This document shows positions 6,145-7,468 of a stretch of DNA of 7,468 nucleotides, piece by piece. Each line of letters starts with the position of its first letter. Position 1 is the first letter of the stretch. The notes under the pieces were generated by a model. That model was given only the letters and a program-made list of their open reading frames with translations, was not told the DNA's origin and did no database searches. The position numbers were made by a program, and so were the translations under genes. Source of the DNA: an uncultured Clostridia bacterium (GTDB lineage Bacteria; Bacillota; Clostridia; Oscillospirales; Ruminococcaceae); contig CALDJI010000055.1 in assembly GCA_937901805.1 (NCBI GenBank), positions 1 to 7,468 of the forward strand, read 5' to 3'.

Positions 6145-7416
6145 CTATCGGTCGCTGTATACAATCTCGCCGCGGTGCAGCGTATATCTGACTTTCCCTT
6201 TCAGGGTCATCCCGTCAAAGGCCGTATTGTTTGCCTTGGAGTGCATCCTGTTTTTGTCGACGACAAAGCTCTCTTTTGGATCAAAGAGGAAGATATCCGC
6301 CGGTTCCCCTTCTTTGAGCGTACCTCCGCCGATACCGACCAATTTCCGGGGATTGACCGTCATCAGTTCAATCAGGCGGCTGAGGGAAATCAATCCTGAA
6401 TCCACCAGGGCGGTATAGGAAGCTGCAAAGGAAGTTTCCAGCCCGATAACCCCGTTCGGCGCTTTGTAGAAGTCGCTCTTTTCCTCCCTGGTGTGCGGCG
6501 CATGATCGGTGACAATAGCGTCCACTGTGCCGTCACAGATAGCCTCCAGCACCGCCTTGCGGTCATCCTCTGTCCGAAGCGGAGGATTCATACGGAAATT
6601 TGCGTCTTTGGAAAGGAGTTTTTCCTCCGTCAGCAGCATATAATGCGGAGCCGTCTCACAGGTTACCTGCACGCCCCACTGTTTCGCGCAGCGGATAAAA
6701 TTAAAGGAACCGCGCGTGCTCACATGGCAGATATGGATGGCAGTACCCGTCGCCTGGGCCAGCGCAATTTCCCGAGCGGTAATGGAATCCTCGCTGGAGC
6801 GATCCATTCCCTTGACGCCGAGTGCTTCGCTTACCTTCCCCTTGTTGATAATGCCTCCGTCGATAATCTCCAAATCCTCACAGTGGGAGGCGATCAGCGC
6901 TCCTACTCTCTTGCATTCCACCATAGCCTGCTGCATCATCGCCGCATTTTTGACCGGCTTTCCATCATCGGAAAAGGCGGCTGCCCCAGCCGCTTTGAGC
7001 GCCGCAAAATCAGACAACTGCTCTCCGTTCATGCCCGCCGTAATGGAAGCCACCGGATAGACGTCCGCCTTGGCATGACTTGCTTTTTCCAAAATATAGG
7101 AGAGGACTTCTTCACTGTCGGTAACCGGATTGGTATTCGGCATACACATGACCGCGGTAAATCCGCCCGCCGCCGCCGCTTCACACCCGGTCAGGATATC
7201 CTCTTTTGCAGTAAATCCCGGATCCCTGAGGTGTACGTGCATGTCGAACAGACCTGGCGCTGCATACAGCCCGGCCGCATCGACTACCTGCGCCCCGTCC
7301 GCTTGCAAGTTCTGACCCAGTTTTTCAATTTTTCCATCCTGTACCAGGATGTCGCCTACACAGTCAATATTCTGTACTGGATCAATGATATGGGCTGTTT
7401 TTAAAAGCAATTTCAT
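6145..7416 (-). CDS. pyrC: Dihydroorotase, type I (PyrC)
   Basis: This 423-residue cytosolic amidohydrolase catalyses the reversible cyclisation of N-carbamoyl-L-aspartate to L-dihydroorotate, the third step of de novo UMP synthesis. The zinc-site residues of type I dihydroorotases are all visible: H60 and H62 in HVHLRDP, D151 in FSDDGKP, H178 in SHCED, H231 in CHVSTR and D304 in TDHAPH. R64 of HVHLR and N94 in MPNTNP are the usual substrate contacts. The ends form the small beta-sandwich domain typical of amidohydrolases. Its length matches the family (about 425). The ATG start is supported by GGAGG seven bases upstream, and it overlaps the stop of the preceding gene by four bases (ATGA). 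It is followed after 18 bases by pyrF. Nothing is missing. Dihydropyrimidinase and allantoinase are less likely because of the HLRDP motif and the operon. Confidence 0.96.
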   Translation of the reverse strand: MKLLLKTAHIIDPVQNIDCVGDILVQDGKIEKLGQNLQADGAQVVDAAGLYAAPGLFDMHVHLRDPGFTAKEDILTGCEAAAAGGFTAVMCMPNTNPVTDSEEVLSYILEKASHAKADVYPVASITAGMNGEQLSDFAALKAAGAAAFSDDGKPVKNAAMMQQAMVECKRVGALIASHCEDLEIIDGGIINKGKVSEALGVKGMDRSSEDSITAREIALAQATGTAIHICHVSTRGSFNFIRCAKQWGVQVTCETAPHYMLLTEEKLLSKDANFRMNPPLRTEDDRKAVLEAICDGTVDAIVTDHAPHTREEKSDFYKAPNGVIGLETSFAASYTALVDSGLISLSRLIELMTVNPRKLVGIGGGTLKEGEPADIFLFDPKESFVVDKNRMHSKANNTAFDGMTLKGKVRYTLHRGEIVYSDR

Positions 7417-7468
7417 TTCGGTTCCTCCGTTTCCTTGATAATTGCCACCTGATCGGCGCCGTCGGTTT
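7413..7468 (-). CDS. pyrR: C-terminal end of probable PyrR (pyrimidine operon attenuator / uracil phosphoribosyltransferase), partial
   Basis: Only the last 17 codons are in the window. They read TDGADQVAIIKETEEPK and end at a TGA that overlaps the pyrC ATG in an ATGA. The DG-D-V-I-E pattern followed by a short acidic tail resembles the end of Bacillus-type PyrR proteins, whose last strand reads roughly as (V/L)DxxDxVxIxE. PyrR binds the leader mRNA of pyrimidine operons when UMP is high and promotes transcription termination; it also has uracil phosphoribosyltransferase activity. Its place directly before pyrC, with translational coupling, fits that role. The identification rests on a short tail plus gene context. 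A different upstream pyrimidine gene is possible, though the tail does not look like the end of PyrB. The 5' part lies beyond the right edge. Confidence 0.55.
   Translation of the reverse strand, partial: TDGADQVAIIKETEEPK

Noticed and set aside
5218..6399. A 393-codon open frame on the plus strand across pyrF and the end of pyrC
   Set aside because: It is antisense to two well-supported enzymes and spans their gap. The translation shows no family motif or convincing ribosome binding site.
1..7468. CRISPR arrays, tRNA or rRNA genes, insertion sequences, phage or defence genes
   Set aside because: I found no regularly spaced repeats, RNA gene signatures, transposase frames or terminal inverted repeats. 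The only strong inverted repeat is the terminator.

Overview
The window looks like chromosomal DNA from a moderately GC-rich Firmicute, probably of the class Clostridia. The reasons are a PyrR-like gene end leading into a pyrimidine operon, a type 2 (long, about 310 residue) orotidine 5'-phosphate decarboxylase, strong GGAGG ribosome binding sites before nearly every gene, and carA and carB as separate adjacent genes. The order assignment is an inference from gene content and protein style, since no rRNA or marker gene is present. Every gene I can support lies on the minus strand, so the map is read from right to left.

Right to centre (7468 to 961) is a de novo pyrimidine operon: the last 17 codons of a probable pyrR, then pyrC (dihydroorotase), pyrF (OMP decarboxylase), carA and carB (small and large subunits of carbamoyl phosphate synthetase). 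pyrR and pyrC overlap by ATGA, pyrC and pyrF are 18 bases apart, pyrF and carA 47 bases apart, and carA and carB one base apart, so one transcript is very likely. It ends at a perfect hairpin terminator just after carB. pyrB, pyrK, pyrD and pyrE are not in the window. The operon leader and any PyrR-controlled attenuator would lie to the right, outside the window.

The main anomaly is in carA. The reading frame is open from start to stop and both ends of the protein are normal, but roughly 40 residues are missing between the oxyanion-side SNGPGDP motif and the NQPVKD segment. The missing part is exactly the block that carries the nucleophilic cysteine (the GICLGHQ motif of class I glutamine amidotransferases). 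The His-Glu pair of the triad is still there. As written, this subunit should not hydrolyse glutamine, while the large subunit CarB looks complete and could in principle work with free ammonia.

Left of the operon (960 to 1) is a different, accessory-looking block: a 186-base intergenic stretch with the operon terminator and a plausible promoter, a VanZ-like membrane protein gene starting at GTG, a 34-codon remnant that resembles the C-terminus of a GNAT acetyltransferase and has no start codon, and the first codons of a HAD-superfamily phosphatase that runs off the left edge. The remnant is poorer in GC than its neighbours and follows the VanZ stop codon in the same frame, which suggests an old rearrangement.
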